DNA from: a virus
IMG/VR virus record: IMGVR_UViG_3300044985_000034
Location: 1-49,848 of that record
Reading direction: 5' to 3' (one strand)
DNA length: 49,848 bases
Within the stretch, counting starts at the first letter, position 1; each line of letters begins with the position of its first letter. Below the pieces are notes generated by a model. The model made no database searches. It had not been told where the DNA came from and worked only from the letters and a program-made list of their open reading frames with translations. Of this stretch, positions 15,553 through 22,719 are shown piece by piece. The position numbers and the translations under genes are program-made.

Positions 15553-16170
15553 GTAAATTTGTTTATGTGTACATCTTTCGAACAAAGATGTACATGTAAC
15601 CAAACTCTACCACTCCAACGGCTGCTTATGACCTTGTAGGGAGTGGCTTGTTACGATTCTAAACGGTACATTTTAACTACGCATAATTTATTCCTTTAGT
15701 TATAAATAATAATCCCTAAACAACCTAACGTCTAATGTGCCAACTTCTGTATACCAGATGTGCAAATTCAGTTAAAGGTGTTTAGGAGTATTACTCAAGT
15801 ATGCCATTCTGGCTGAGGTTTGTTGCCTCGTTATACCGAATTTAATCGGTTGACTATACGTGTAAGTATAAATCCGATAGCACACTGGGGATCGCCAATG
15901 TACTAACGAGTTATACTAATATCATCTTATTTTATACACTAGGTGACAAAGTGTACCTACTTATACGTGTTGAACCTACGGATAAGCAGGATTTCCGGAT
16001 TTAGCTCCTATTTGTGGAATTTATCGTCCACCCACCTGATCAAGGCTTCGCCAACATGTATAGGTACATGGATAGGTAGTCTCTAACCCTTACACTATCA
16101 TCTAAGGGTATACGCCCACCTTAGGAGTGGGATTTCTGCTTACTGTCTGGACAAGTCCATCCTAATAAAC
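15553..16170 (-). ncRNA. Second large structured gene-free region, directly upstream of the tRNA
   Basis: About 620 bases without a credible gene lie between the terminator after the 153-aa gene and the tRNA. The minus strand has many pairing elements. These include an 11-bp hairpin at 15568-15594 just before the tRNA, a 7-bp stem 15610-15616 with 15640-15646, an 8-bp stem 15715-15722 with 15779-15786, and hairpins at 15835-15850 and 15935-15955. A 7-8 base segment at 15983-15989 can pair either with 16136-16142 or with 15622-15628, so alternative folds exist. Length and tRNA linkage resemble ROOL/GOLLD-class phage RNAs. Assignment is inference. Confidence 0.62.
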
Positions 16171-16200
16171 TTTATAAAGCAACCTACATTAGTAGGTTAC
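16171..16200 (-). terminator. Hairpin terminator after the 153-aa gene
   Basis: On the minus strand a 7-bp stem (AACCTAC/GTAGGTT, loop TAAT) is followed by GCTTTATAAAG. It lies 24 bases after the stop of the gene at 16222-16683 and at the 5' border of the structured region, so it could end the early transcript or mark the RNA's start. The T run is short. Confidence 0.55.
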
Positions 16201-16221
16201 TTGAAAAGCTTACTACAAGGA

Positions 16222-16683
16222 TTAACCTTCTAGTTCTTCAGCTTCGCCTTCTACGTCAGCTTCTAAAGCGTCTAAGTCAACGCCTTCTGGAGCTTCTTCT
16301 GCAATAGGGTCTTCTAAAGACGCTGCTGCAACTTTTACTTTGTTCGCAGGGTTAGCTTTAAACTGTGCTGCAACGATAGCTTCATCGAATGCACCTGCGT
16401 CTAAGCCAGCTTGTAGTTGTTCAGTGAACGCTACTACTTGCTCTGCTGATGCGTTGATACGAGTTGCTTTTGGAGCTACTGCATCTAATGCTACTGTGAT
16501 ACGACCAATTGTTAATGTTAACGCTTGAGTACCGTCTTCTTTAGCAACTTTGTTACCGTCTTTAATCTTAACCGCTAAACGCGCTTCTTCGATTGTTAAC
16601 AGGTAAGATGGAGTAGCTGAACTTGAACGTGAGTTGTTGTTTGCTACGGCTTGTGTTGCTAGTGCTGAAAAGTCAAATGACAT
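16222..16683 (-). CDS. Acidic hypothetical protein (153 aa)
   Basis: A 153-residue protein starting MSFDFSALATQAVANNNSRS and ending in a very acidic tail (EADVEGEAEELEG). The middle is Ala-rich with strands (YLLTIEEARLAVKIKDG, TLTIGRITVALDAV). Codon use is regular and Ala-rich, like a highly expressed protein. The start resembles the FSAL/SAIG-QA starts of the phage exonuclease and ssDNA-binding-type protein, and the acidic tail is also SSB-like, so a DNA-binding or DNA-mimic role is conceivable. I do not recognise a family. Confidence 0.8.
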   Translation of the reverse strand: MSFDFSALATQAVANNNSRSSSATPSYLLTIEEARLAVKIKDGNKVAKEDGTQALTLTIGRITVALDAVAPKATRINASAEQVVAFTEQLQAGLDAGAFDEAIVAAQFKANPANKVKVAAASLEDPIAEEAPEGVDLDALEADVEGEAEELEG

Positions 16684-16747
16684 ATTAGATATTTCCTATA
16701 TAAAGTGGTATCTCTACCATGTTTGTACGTAATTGTACGGTTTGGGT

Positions 16748-16773
16748 GAGCTTACTTCCCAATGATTAAGCTC
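16748..16773 (-). other. Inverted repeat in the leader of the 153-aa gene
   Basis: A perfect 7-bp inverted repeat (GAGCTTA ... TAAGCTC, 12-base loop) lies about 65 bases before the start at 16683. No T run follows, so it is more likely an RNA processing site, mRNA-stability hairpin or operator than a terminator. Confidence 0.45.
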
Positions 16774-16785
16774 AATCGACTGAGG

Positions 16786-17001
16786 TTAGTCCTCGGATTT
16801 GATTCGTGCTATTAACTGCTTTGTAGTGCAGTTGCCATACGAACCATACATATGGACATGCTCATAGTTACTATAAACATGTACGTATATACTGTCAGTG
16901 GTACGTGAGATATCTACCCGTGTCGTGTTGTGGTGTATCTTACGTACTACTTTTAATACTTGCTTGTTAGCTTTAGCTAGTTCGACTTGGAGTACATTCA
17001 T
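16786..17001 (-). CDS. Small hypothetical protein (71 aa)
   Basis: A 71-residue protein, helical at the start (VELAKANKQVLKVVRKIHH), then strands rich in His and Tyr (SIYVHVYSNYEHVHMYGSYG), then a Lys/Arg helix end. It overlaps the upstream 89-aa gene by 29 bases. Not recognised. Confidence 0.68.
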   Translation of the reverse strand: MNVLQVELAKANKQVLKVVRKIHHNTTRVDISRTTDSIYVHVYSNYEHVHMYGSYGNCTTKQLIARIKSED

Positions 17002-17242
17002 ACTTGAATCTCGCTAGTAAGTTGGTGATCTTCTGCATACCACGTGCTAGTCGGTAACTTTTGATTGTCTCAGGGTTAAATGGGCTGTTCTCTGCACACT
17101 TGGCTGAGAAGTCAGGCATACCGTTTGCTAGCAAAGGGATAGTCTGTTTAAATGAATCAACTAATCTATTTACTTTACGGTTGTATTTCTTTAATGAAAA
17201 GCTAGTACCTGTTAAGATACCTAGTGGCTTTTGCTTACGCAT
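16973..17242 (-). CDS. Small basic hypothetical protein (89 aa)
   Basis: An 89-residue, Lys/Arg-rich protein (MRKQKPLGILTGTSFSLKKY, NRKVNRLVDSFKQ). It begins 5 bases after the prepilin gene and overlaps the next gene by 29 bases. No signal peptide or known motif. It belongs to the early operon with the SPFH and prepilin genes. Confidence 0.7.
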   Translation of the reverse strand: MRKQKPLGILTGTSFSLKKYNRKVNRLVDSFKQTIPLLANGMPDFSAKCAENSPFNPETIKSYRLARGMQKITNLLARFKYECTPSRTS

Positions 17243-17247
17243 GTTAA

Positions 17248-17499
17248 TTACTCCACAACTATTACGTTGCTGTTGTTAAACTGTTGTTCTTCAAGGGGAT
17301 ATAGACGTAGTGAGTTCTCTTCACAGTCGTCTGCTGTTAACTCATGCTCTGTTAGGCATGATGTCATGAACTGGTGGCGCATTATATCGTTGGCTTCACC
17401 GCCAAACATATTGGGTGCTATTGCGCCTGCTAAGATGCCGAGGATAGCTATTACTATCATCAGCTCTATTAGCGTGAAACCCTTAGTTCCTCGTATCAA
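17248..17499 (-). CDS. Type IV prepilin-like protein
   Basis: An 83-residue protein with a complete prepilin leader and N-methylation motif: a short basic leader (MIRGTKG), then FTLIELMIVIAILGILAGAI. Gly at -1, Phe at +1 and Glu at +5 are all present, so host prepilin peptidase (PilD type) could cleave and methylate it. The hydrophobic helix is followed by a small domain with two cysteines (TSCLTEHELTADDCEE), like the disulfide loop of pseudopilins. The start is TTG at 17499 with GGAG 8 bases before it, overlapping the SPFH gene by 17 bases. This is very unusual for a phage. It may insert into or block the host pilus or secretion system. Confidence 0.88.
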   Translation of the reverse strand: MIRGTKGFTLIELMIVIAILGILAGAIAPNMFGGEANDIMRHQFMTSCLTEHELTADDCEENSLRLYPLEEQQFNNSNVIVVE

Positions 17500-18373
17500 T
17501 TAATAACTCCGTACCTGCTCCTGCTACTACTTGAGAACGTTTACCGTCCCAGCGTTTGGCTTCAACGTAAAGTACTAAGCCGTTGGTAATAGATTTGTTT
17601 AACTCTACGTTACCTTCTGCTTCAAGTACCATGGATTCTTTCACACCTTCTGCTTTCAGTACAGCTGATTGCTTATCGTTCTCTGCTGCTAATAGATTAG
17701 CTTCTGAGGTCTTAACAATCTTCTGTGCTAGTGTTTCAGCAATTGCTAACTCTGAGTCAGCTTGTGTTTCTTCTTCTTGACGTTGCTTAGTCTTAACCAT
17801 GAATTTCTTCACTACTGGGTCTAAGCGAATGTCACTGAACTGTACTACTGATAGCTTATAACCACCAACGTCTGTTAGGTATGTGTTAACGCAATCTAAT
17901 ACGCTAACTGCCATACTCTCTTGTGTTGTCTTATCAAAGAAGGCTTGGGAGTTTAACACTTCACCACCTGCTTTAGTTAAACATGAACCAACACGCTTGT
18001 TAACGTGGGTTGTTAGGTAACGCGACTCTTGTCCAGTGTTCTCACGAGACTGTGCTGCGAAGCCTGATACGAATGCACCTGTAAAGGCTACGTCCATACT
18101 TGTTTTGAATTTGTCTTTCGATGCTACAGCAACGTCGTCCATACTGTACGTTTGGTGCTGTAAGTTGTATGAGTCAATGTCCCACCAGAATGCTACTAGG
18201 TTGAAACCTGTGTAGTTCTTGTCGGTATGTACTTCACCAAATGATGATACTGCTGCTTCTTCACCTACACTAACTACAGTAAATGAGTTGATTGCTACTA
18301 GTAATGATACTACTGCTAGTACGCCTGATACAGCCATCTTAATTGGTGACTGCCAGAATGATTTCTTTTCCAT
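17483..18373 (-). CDS. SPFH/band-7 (prohibitin-like) membrane protein
   Basis: A 296-residue protein anchored by an N-terminal transmembrane helix (MAVSGVLAVVSLLVAINSFT, about 13-32). The SPFH-type domain shows VVSVGEEAAVSSFGEV and FKTSMDVAFTGAFV. A long Ala/Glu/Lys-rich coiled coil follows (RQEEETQADSELAIAETLAQ and on to about 250). The layout matches prohibitin/HflK-like proteins, which form ring assemblies at the inner membrane and bind FtsH. In phages such proteins may guard against FtsH-mediated events or shape the membrane; that is inference. It overlaps the prepilin gene. Confidence 0.88.
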   Translation of the reverse strand: MEKKSFWQSPIKMAVSGVLAVVSLLVAINSFTVVSVGEEAAVSSFGEVHTDKNYTGFNLVAFWWDIDSYNLQHQTYSMDDVAVASKDKFKTSMDVAFTGAFVSGFAAQSRENTGQESRYLTTHVNKRVGSCLTKAGGEVLNSQAFFDKTTQESMAVSVLDCVNTYLTDVGGYKLSVVQFSDIRLDPVVKKFMVKTKQRQEEETQADSELAIAETLAQKIVKTSEANLLAAENDKQSAVLKAEGVKESMVLEAEGNVELNKSITNGLVLYVEAKRWDGKRSQVVAGAGTELLIDTRN

Positions 18374-18374
18374 G

Positions 18375-18524
18375 TTATTTACTCTTATGTCGTGTAATGA
18401 TTAATGGTTTGGCGTTTGCTCTCGCACGCCAGTTGTCTTTGTTACTTGCTACTATACCATTCGAGGGTGTGGCGGTACGTAACATACGTTCTACAATCTC
18501 TTCTGGGTGTTTTAATGATTTCAT
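18375..18524 (-). CDS. Small basic hypothetical protein (49 aa)
   Basis: A frame of 49 codons from ATG at 18524 to TAA at 18375, ending one base before the SPFH ATG. The product (MKSLKHPEEIVERMLRTATP...) is rich in Lys and Arg at its C-terminus (RHKSK). The upstream AAGGTTAAGATA leader contains AAGG. Tight spacing supports it; function unknown. Confidence 0.58.
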   Translation of the reverse strand: MKSLKHPEEIVERMLRTATPSNGIVASNKDNWRARANAKPLIITRHKSK

Positions 18525-18550
18525 TATCTTAACCTTTACTGGTTGTGTAA

Positions 18551-18823
18551 TTAGCCAAAGCGGCTTTTTGTCTGTGTAACATGGAATACGTTAACACCTT
18601 CGATTTTACGTGCTTTCTCACCTCTGCGTACTACACGACCATACCGTGTCCAATAATCAAAAGTTGCTACGGTTGCACCGTATTGTGTACGTGCGTATGC
18701 CTCGAAATCTGACTCAATTTCTGACTCAATCTCTTGGGTAACACGTTTCTCAGCTGCGTTGTTTATTTCGTTTACAGCATGTAGTTCTGCTAAATCTTGT
18801 ACTTTTTGTAATAATGGGTTCAT
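18551..18823 (-). CDS. Small protein with ArdC-N-like segment (90 aa)
   Basis: A 90-residue protein. The first half is helical and acidic (AEKRVTQEIESEIESDFEAY). The second half, YWTRYGRVVRRGEKARKIEG then VNVFHV, resembles the W-T-x(n)-G-x-x-V-x-x-G-E-K core of the ArdC N-terminal (ssDNA-binding, anti-restriction) domain, which is normally followed by a metalloprotease that is absent here. The likeness rests on a short pattern. An anti-restriction or ssDNA-protection role in the early region would fit. Confidence 0.62.
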   Translation of the reverse strand: MNPLLQKVQDLAELHAVNEINNAAEKRVTQEIESEIESDFEAYARTQYGATVATFDYWTRYGRVVRRGEKARKIEGVNVFHVTQTKSRFG

Positions 18824-18824
18824 C

Positions 18825-19112
18825 TTACTTATCCAGTGTAGGTAGTGCAGCTATTGCTGTACATGTGTTTAGAACGTCTTGTTCTGTTAAATGTCCTAAT
18901 ACATCAGATGTAATAGGTGTTGTGTAATCTAGTTCACCGTTGCTCATAACCGCTAGTTCATAACGACCATCAGCTGAACCATAACCATCGTTAATAATTG
19001 ATGCTTGGTAGCCGTTAAGGAATGTTACTACAGCTTGTGTACCCTGTCCTCTCGCGCCTTGCTTTACTGTCACACCTAGAACTGATAGTGCTTTCTGTAT
19101 TATTAAATTCAT
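18825..19112 (-). CDS. Small hypothetical protein (95 aa)
   Basis: A 95-residue protein with a basic start (IIQKALSVLGVTVKQGARGQ), a beta-rich middle (AVVTFLNGYQASIINDGYG) and a helical end. It is one base from the following gene. First gene after a 253-base gap that contains several TTGACCTT-type repeats. Not recognised. Confidence 0.72.
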   Translation of the reverse strand: MNLIIQKALSVLGVTVKQGARGQGTQAVVTFLNGYQASIINDGYGSADGRYELAVMSNGELDYTTPITSDVLGHLTEQDVLNTCTAIAALPTLDK

Positions 19113-19365
19113 TGTCGGTTTCCTTTTGTTGTGAATTTGTTGGGCATTGTCGGTATCCCCTCCCGTCCCGCTTTTGACCTTGGCGAGTCTCCGAGCTGCA
19201 CTTAGTGATTGAACGGTGTTACGTTCAGCCTCGCAGAGCTCTTTTGACCTTAGCGTCAGGATGACAAGAGCGTTAGTGCTTTAGCACGCAGGGAAGACGA
19301 AGTCTTTCATGAACGCCCATCTTGTGACCTTAATCTTTAATCACTAAATCTTTAAGACCTTGACC
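19113..19365 (-). promoter_or_regulatory. Intergenic control region with TAAGGTCAA repeats
   Basis: This 253-base gap holds no gene. On the minus strand it carries four copies of the motif TAAGGTCA or close variants (plus-strand ttgacctt at 19174, 19244, 19325 and 19360). Two of them are extended to TAAAGATTAAGGTCA and lie 35 bases apart. A hairpin (GTGCTAAAGCAC) sits near 19282. It follows the early RNA polymerase by two transcription units, so the repeats may be promoter or operator elements; this is inference. Confidence 0.5.
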
Positions 19366-19542
19366 TTAATCTTTAGTTTCTACTATCATTTCTAGCTCAT
19401 CACCAAGCACTTCACACCAAACTACATTTGGCTTATCTACTAGTGAGAACTGATGCCAACCAAATGAACAGCCCATATACTCTAGACGTTCTTTTTGATG
19501 TTGCCAATTATACTTACGACCTACTACTGGTGTATTACTCAT
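19366..19542 (-). CDS. Small hypothetical protein (58 aa)
   Basis: The frame is open further upstream to 19638, but AGAGGTT lies just before the ATG at 19542, so I start there. The 58-residue product begins MSNTPVVGRKYNWQHQKERL and has a Trp/Cys-containing centre (YMGCSFGWHQFSLVDKP) and an acidic end. Not recognised. It lies between the RNA polymerase terminator and the repeat-containing gap. Confidence 0.6.
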   Translation of the reverse strand: MSNTPVVGRKYNWQHQKERLEYMGCSFGWHQFSLVDKPNVVWCEVLGDELEMIVETKD

Positions 19543-19712
19543 GTTAACCTCTGGTGTTGTGTGTGGTGCGCCCTCCGCTTGAGGAGTCCCCGAAGGGAAC
19601 ACGCTTTTAGCTGAGGGACGAAGTTTCATTATAATCACTAGGCTTTAGTTGCCGTCTGCTAGGACGAACTTGACCTGTGACGTGGGAGCGCAGCGACCTC
19701 AGTCACTAACGC

Positions 19713-19736
19713 GATAAAGGCACAATTAAGTGCCTC
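19713..19736 (-). terminator. Intrinsic terminator after the early RNA polymerase gene
   Basis: Minus strand: stem AGGCAC/GTGCCT with loop TTAATT followed by TTTATC, 21 bases after the polymerase stop at 19757. It would end the transcript of the polymerase operon. Confidence 0.7.
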
Positions 19737-19756
19737 GGTTGTTTGTGTGTGTATGT

Positions 19757-21766
19757 TTAGCTAAATAAGTATGTACTCTCTAATACATCTGTTAAGTTCA
19801 GCCCGTTATCTTCTTGTTCGTATTCTTCCGATATACCCATAGCACTGTATAGTGTTTCAAGTGGTTTGGCTTGTATCACTTCTACATATGCGATTCTTAC
19901 CGCTTGTAATGCTTTTCTAACGTCACAAGTTTGTACACCTATATCATCATGTATACAACTGATATCGCTATCAATATAGTTAACTGCTTTACGCAATAAC
20001 TCGCTATCTAAAGAATGAACAAGATTAGGTGCAATACCGCGTGCAAGTGCTTCATGGTCTGCAAAGCTATCACCTGTTAACTTTGCCGTATAGCTTGAGC
20101 CGTATAGGTTCAATGCTTGGCTGTTCATAGGTTTTAGTTTTACTTTAATATCACTTAACTGGTAGGTGATAGACGTTAAAAGATCTTCACCTTCGTTTTT
20201 GCGTGTATCTTGTATGTCTTTTAAATCAATTTGTAAGTAGTTGTTAAGTTTAGTTATTGCCGCGAATTCCGCGTCAATGGCTGACATAATAAGTTTTTGT
20301 ATGCTCTTGGCGTTGTTTGTGCGTTCGTTGTTCTCTTTCAAGAACTCTCGAACGGTGCGTATAAGTGTATCTTCCCCAGCACCATACGCTAATATCATAA
20401 CCACTTTTTTAGTGAGGTCACGCATATACTTTTTAATTATGTTTCTATCTGTTCCTTTCTTTGCTAGTTTTAGCGCTGTTTCAGCTACTAACCCGTAACA
20501 ATCTTCGGGTTCATCGTCTGGCGAACTAATACCAACGTTTACCGCTTTAGCTGTTTGCGAGTCTAAAAATAAGCCTGATGTTATTTGAACACCCGAACAA
20601 GTACCATCAATACGCGCGATGATGTTTGTTAACCCACTCGTTTTATATTCAACGTATGCAAGGCGCGAACGCTCTGCATATAATGAATCACTCGGGGTTG
20701 TCATTAGTTTTATATGGTTATTCTTCACCCATGTCATACGGTCTGTGATGCTTGCTTTATCGTAACCGTGAGCGTTTGCTATGTGTAAGAATAAGCCGTA
20801 TTCGTCCACTTTTGTATAGTTGGCGAAATCAAATGCTGCCCTCAAATCCTTTACACCTTGGAAGGTAGTTAAACCACCTCGTGCATATGCTCTGCCTCTA
20901 TAATCTGGTGTGTGTGGAAAATAGTAAGCTTTGTTCATAGACAATTCCAGCATAGATCTCATTGTTGCTTCTAATGGTTCACCGTCTACAGTCTTCTTAT
21001 ATAGACCTTTCTTCAAATTCTTTTTGATCTTGGCGCGTATGGTGTTGTTAACGATGTAGCCTGTATGCCCCATTTTATTTAAGGAGTCTATAAAGTGTTG
21101 CGTTACTTCTTCGTTAAAATACAAGTTTGTAAGCTCGCATACTACGCGCATACCTTTCTTATACCATGTTAAAGGGAACAGCATTGGTTTCATTTTTGGC
21201 TTGGCATGTTCCCACATATCGATCATGGTACTTAATCTAAGCTCTATTATTTCAGCAGTCGCCGCATTACCTAAGAAAGTGTGTCCTTCCTCGCTTTGTC
21301 CTTCTGTTAACTCACTGACTATTATTTCATCAATGATAAACTGTTTAACAATCGCCTGTGCAATTGCTGTAATATCTATTGTTTGTACTATTAATACACT
21401 GTCTTCATCGATCCAGTTTTCTATCGCGGTAGCTATATGATTTTCAGAGGTGTAACCGCTCATTAAAACACTATAAGCCGCAACCATGTATAAACTAGCA
21501 TTTAAGCTCTGTGGCATCCCCTTAGCAGTTTTCATACCTTCAGGGAATACGCGTATCGTTTCTTCTTCAACCACGTTATCAGATAAGCGCGTTATTATGT
21601 TGCCAGTTAAACGGCTAGCTAATTGGTTTAAGTAAATACGCTCTTTACCACCTGCAACCATGAAATCTAGTTCCATTTGTTTAGTAGTACAAGCCACGTT
21701 ATCAAGTACCGTGTTTTGTATTACTGCAAAAAGTTTGGCTATTGGTGTGTTTATATTGTTTAACAT
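19757..21766 (-). CDS. Second, divergent single-subunit (T7-family) RNA polymerase
   Basis: A 669-residue DNA-dependent RNA polymerase. T7 catalytic motifs are intact: TPDYRGRAYA near 286 (T7 DxRGR), motif A RIDGTCSGVQITSG (D387, T7 D537), motif B RDLTKKVVMILAYGAGE (R449, K453, Y461; T7 R627, K631, Y639) and motif C CIHDDIG (H606-D607; T7 H811-D812). The C-terminus LNLTDVLESTYLFS parallels T7 LNLRDILESDFAFA. The N-terminal domain is about 150 residues shorter than T7's. It occupies the early gene-1 position, has a GGAGC ribosome site and its own terminator. The other polymerase (1-1133 plus 48425-49848) is closer to T7 and lies before the late genes. Confidence 0.95.
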   Translation of the reverse strand: MLNNINTPIAKLFAVIQNTVLDNVACTTKQMELDFMVAGGKERIYLNQLASRLTGNIITRLSDNVVEEETIRVFPEGMKTAKGMPQSLNASLYMVAAYSVLMSGYTSENHIATAIENWIDEDSVLIVQTIDITAIAQAIVKQFIIDEIIVSELTEGQSEEGHTFLGNAATAEIIELRLSTMIDMWEHAKPKMKPMLFPLTWYKKGMRVVCELTNLYFNEEVTQHFIDSLNKMGHTGYIVNNTIRAKIKKNLKKGLYKKTVDGEPLEATMRSMLELSMNKAYYFPHTPDYRGRAYARGGLTTFQGVKDLRAAFDFANYTKVDEYGLFLHIANAHGYDKASITDRMTWVKNNHIKLMTTPSDSLYAERSRLAYVEYKTSGLTNIIARIDGTCSGVQITSGLFLDSQTAKAVNVGISSPDDEPEDCYGLVAETALKLAKKGTDRNIIKKYMRDLTKKVVMILAYGAGEDTLIRTVREFLKENNERTNNAKSIQKLIMSAIDAEFAAITKLNNYLQIDLKDIQDTRKNEGEDLLTSITYQLSDIKVKLKPMNSQALNLYGSSYTAKLTGDSFADHEALARGIAPNLVHSLDSELLRKAVNYIDSDISCIHDDIGVQTCDVRKALQAVRIAYVEVIQAKPLETLYSAMGISEEYEQEDNGLNLTDVLESTYLFS

Positions 21767-21844
21767 GTTAAGCTCCGATGTAAATTAATTGTGCGTTTAG
21801 GATAAAATCTTTAAATGTATATCTTGTACCACGATGTAAGAACA

Positions 21845-22081
21845 CTATCTTGATTCTTCTATACGTGTACCTAACTTGTATATGTCCGATACTGTTTTGC
21901 TGTCTGTACAATACCAATCAAAAGCATCTGATGATAATCTTAAAATCATCTGTTCCAACTCTTTATAAGTTGGCTTTACCTTGACCTTAGAATTATCATG
22001 GGCAGTTTGGATGAAGGGCGAACTTAGGCGCTTATCACTTAGATTGTTAGTAGAACTTAGTGCTTTTGTTTTGTTAGACAT
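21845..22081 (-). CDS. Small hypothetical protein upstream of early RNA polymerase (78 aa)
   Basis: A 78-residue protein with a polar, Ser/Lys-rich first half (SNKTKALSSTNNLSDKRLSS) and a helical second half (YKELEQMILRLSSDAFDWY). An AGAG leader precedes the ATG. It contains one of the TTGACCTTA repeats (21981) within its coding sequence. Position suggests a possible partner of the early polymerase; no family recognised. Confidence 0.65.
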   Translation of the reverse strand: MSNKTKALSSTNNLSDKRLSSPFIQTAHDNSKVKVKPTYKELEQMILRLSSDAFDWYCTDSKTVSDIYKLGTRIEESR

Positions 22082-22517
22082 AGTACTCTCCAGTTGTTTA
22101 CGGTTATCACGGTTGTTCGTTTTCGGGCGTAACGCTTGTAACTCAGGTGAATAGGTTGTACCAGTCGCGCTTGCGCCCTCGAAGAGGTTGACTTGTACGT
22201 TCTAGGCACTTGTGTTTCAACTTGAGTGAAGCCGCAAACGGACGAGTGTGATAATCATAGCACCGAGAGTGTTGTCTAACTAAACAGAAGTGCTTAGTGA
22301 TACTTACAATATCAGTGGTAAGTAAGATTTACTTGACCTTATCTTTTGAACTTAATCTCTTGAACTTGACCTTAATTACTGCCCGTCTAGCGAGAAGCAT
22401 TTAACGTCTCTTTGTTAAATCTTGGAGTAGGGAGAGTCTTTTGACCTTCCCTTATTCCCTAACTAATTATTACGTTGTAAGCTACTATAATCTTTACTAG
22501 TAACTTATACTTAATAA
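22082..22517 (-). promoter_or_regulatory. Gene-free control region upstream of the early RNA polymerase operon
   Basis: These 436 bases contain no convincing gene. They hold at least three TTGACCTT(A) motifs on the plus strand (22333, 22366, 22441) plus the variants TTGAACTTA at 22346 and TTGAACTT at 22360, a density not seen elsewhere. Several GC-richer imperfect inverted repeats lie at 22140-22260. It separates the first early block from the polymerase operon, so promoters or operators are likely, but I cannot fix a start site. Confidence 0.5.
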
Positions 22518-22718
22518 CTAATCCATATCCTTGTACAACTCTTCACTTTGTTCAGGTGTAATACCTATACGTATAAACTCACGTTCATCTGGTGTGAGGT
22601 TAGGCATAGCATTTTGTATTGATGTACCTTGACTCCAATCATGTAACTGGAATGGTGTAACATCTATCTGCATAGCATGTTGCTTACGATCTATTGGACT
22701 TATTCGTTGTATTAACAT
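22518..22718 (-). CDS. Small hypothetical protein (66 aa)
   Basis: A 66-residue early protein (MLIQRISPIDRKQHAMQIDV..., LTPDEREFIRIGITPEQSEE) with a helical, acidic C-terminus. Adjacent to the upstream gene with a one-base gap. Not recognised. Confidence 0.68.
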   Translation of the reverse strand: MLIQRISPIDRKQHAMQIDVTPFQLHDWSQGTSIQNAMPNLTPDEREFIRIGITPEQSEELYKDMD

Positions 22719-22719
22719 A

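Noticed and set aside
15960-16160. Resemblance to RNase P RNA ends (CCAGACAGT ... CCTGCTTATCC on the minus strand)
   Set aside because: The conserved core elements of RNase P RNA (the GAAAGTCCGGGCT-like and ACAGAGA segments) are absent, and the pairing TAAGCAG with CTGCTTA encloses too short a domain.
22339-22410. 23-codon minus-strand frame (MLLARRAVIKVKFKRL...) in the control region
   Set aside because: It is created by the TAAGGTCAAG repeats reading as Lys-Val-Lys and lacks a convincing ribosome site, so repeats explain it better.
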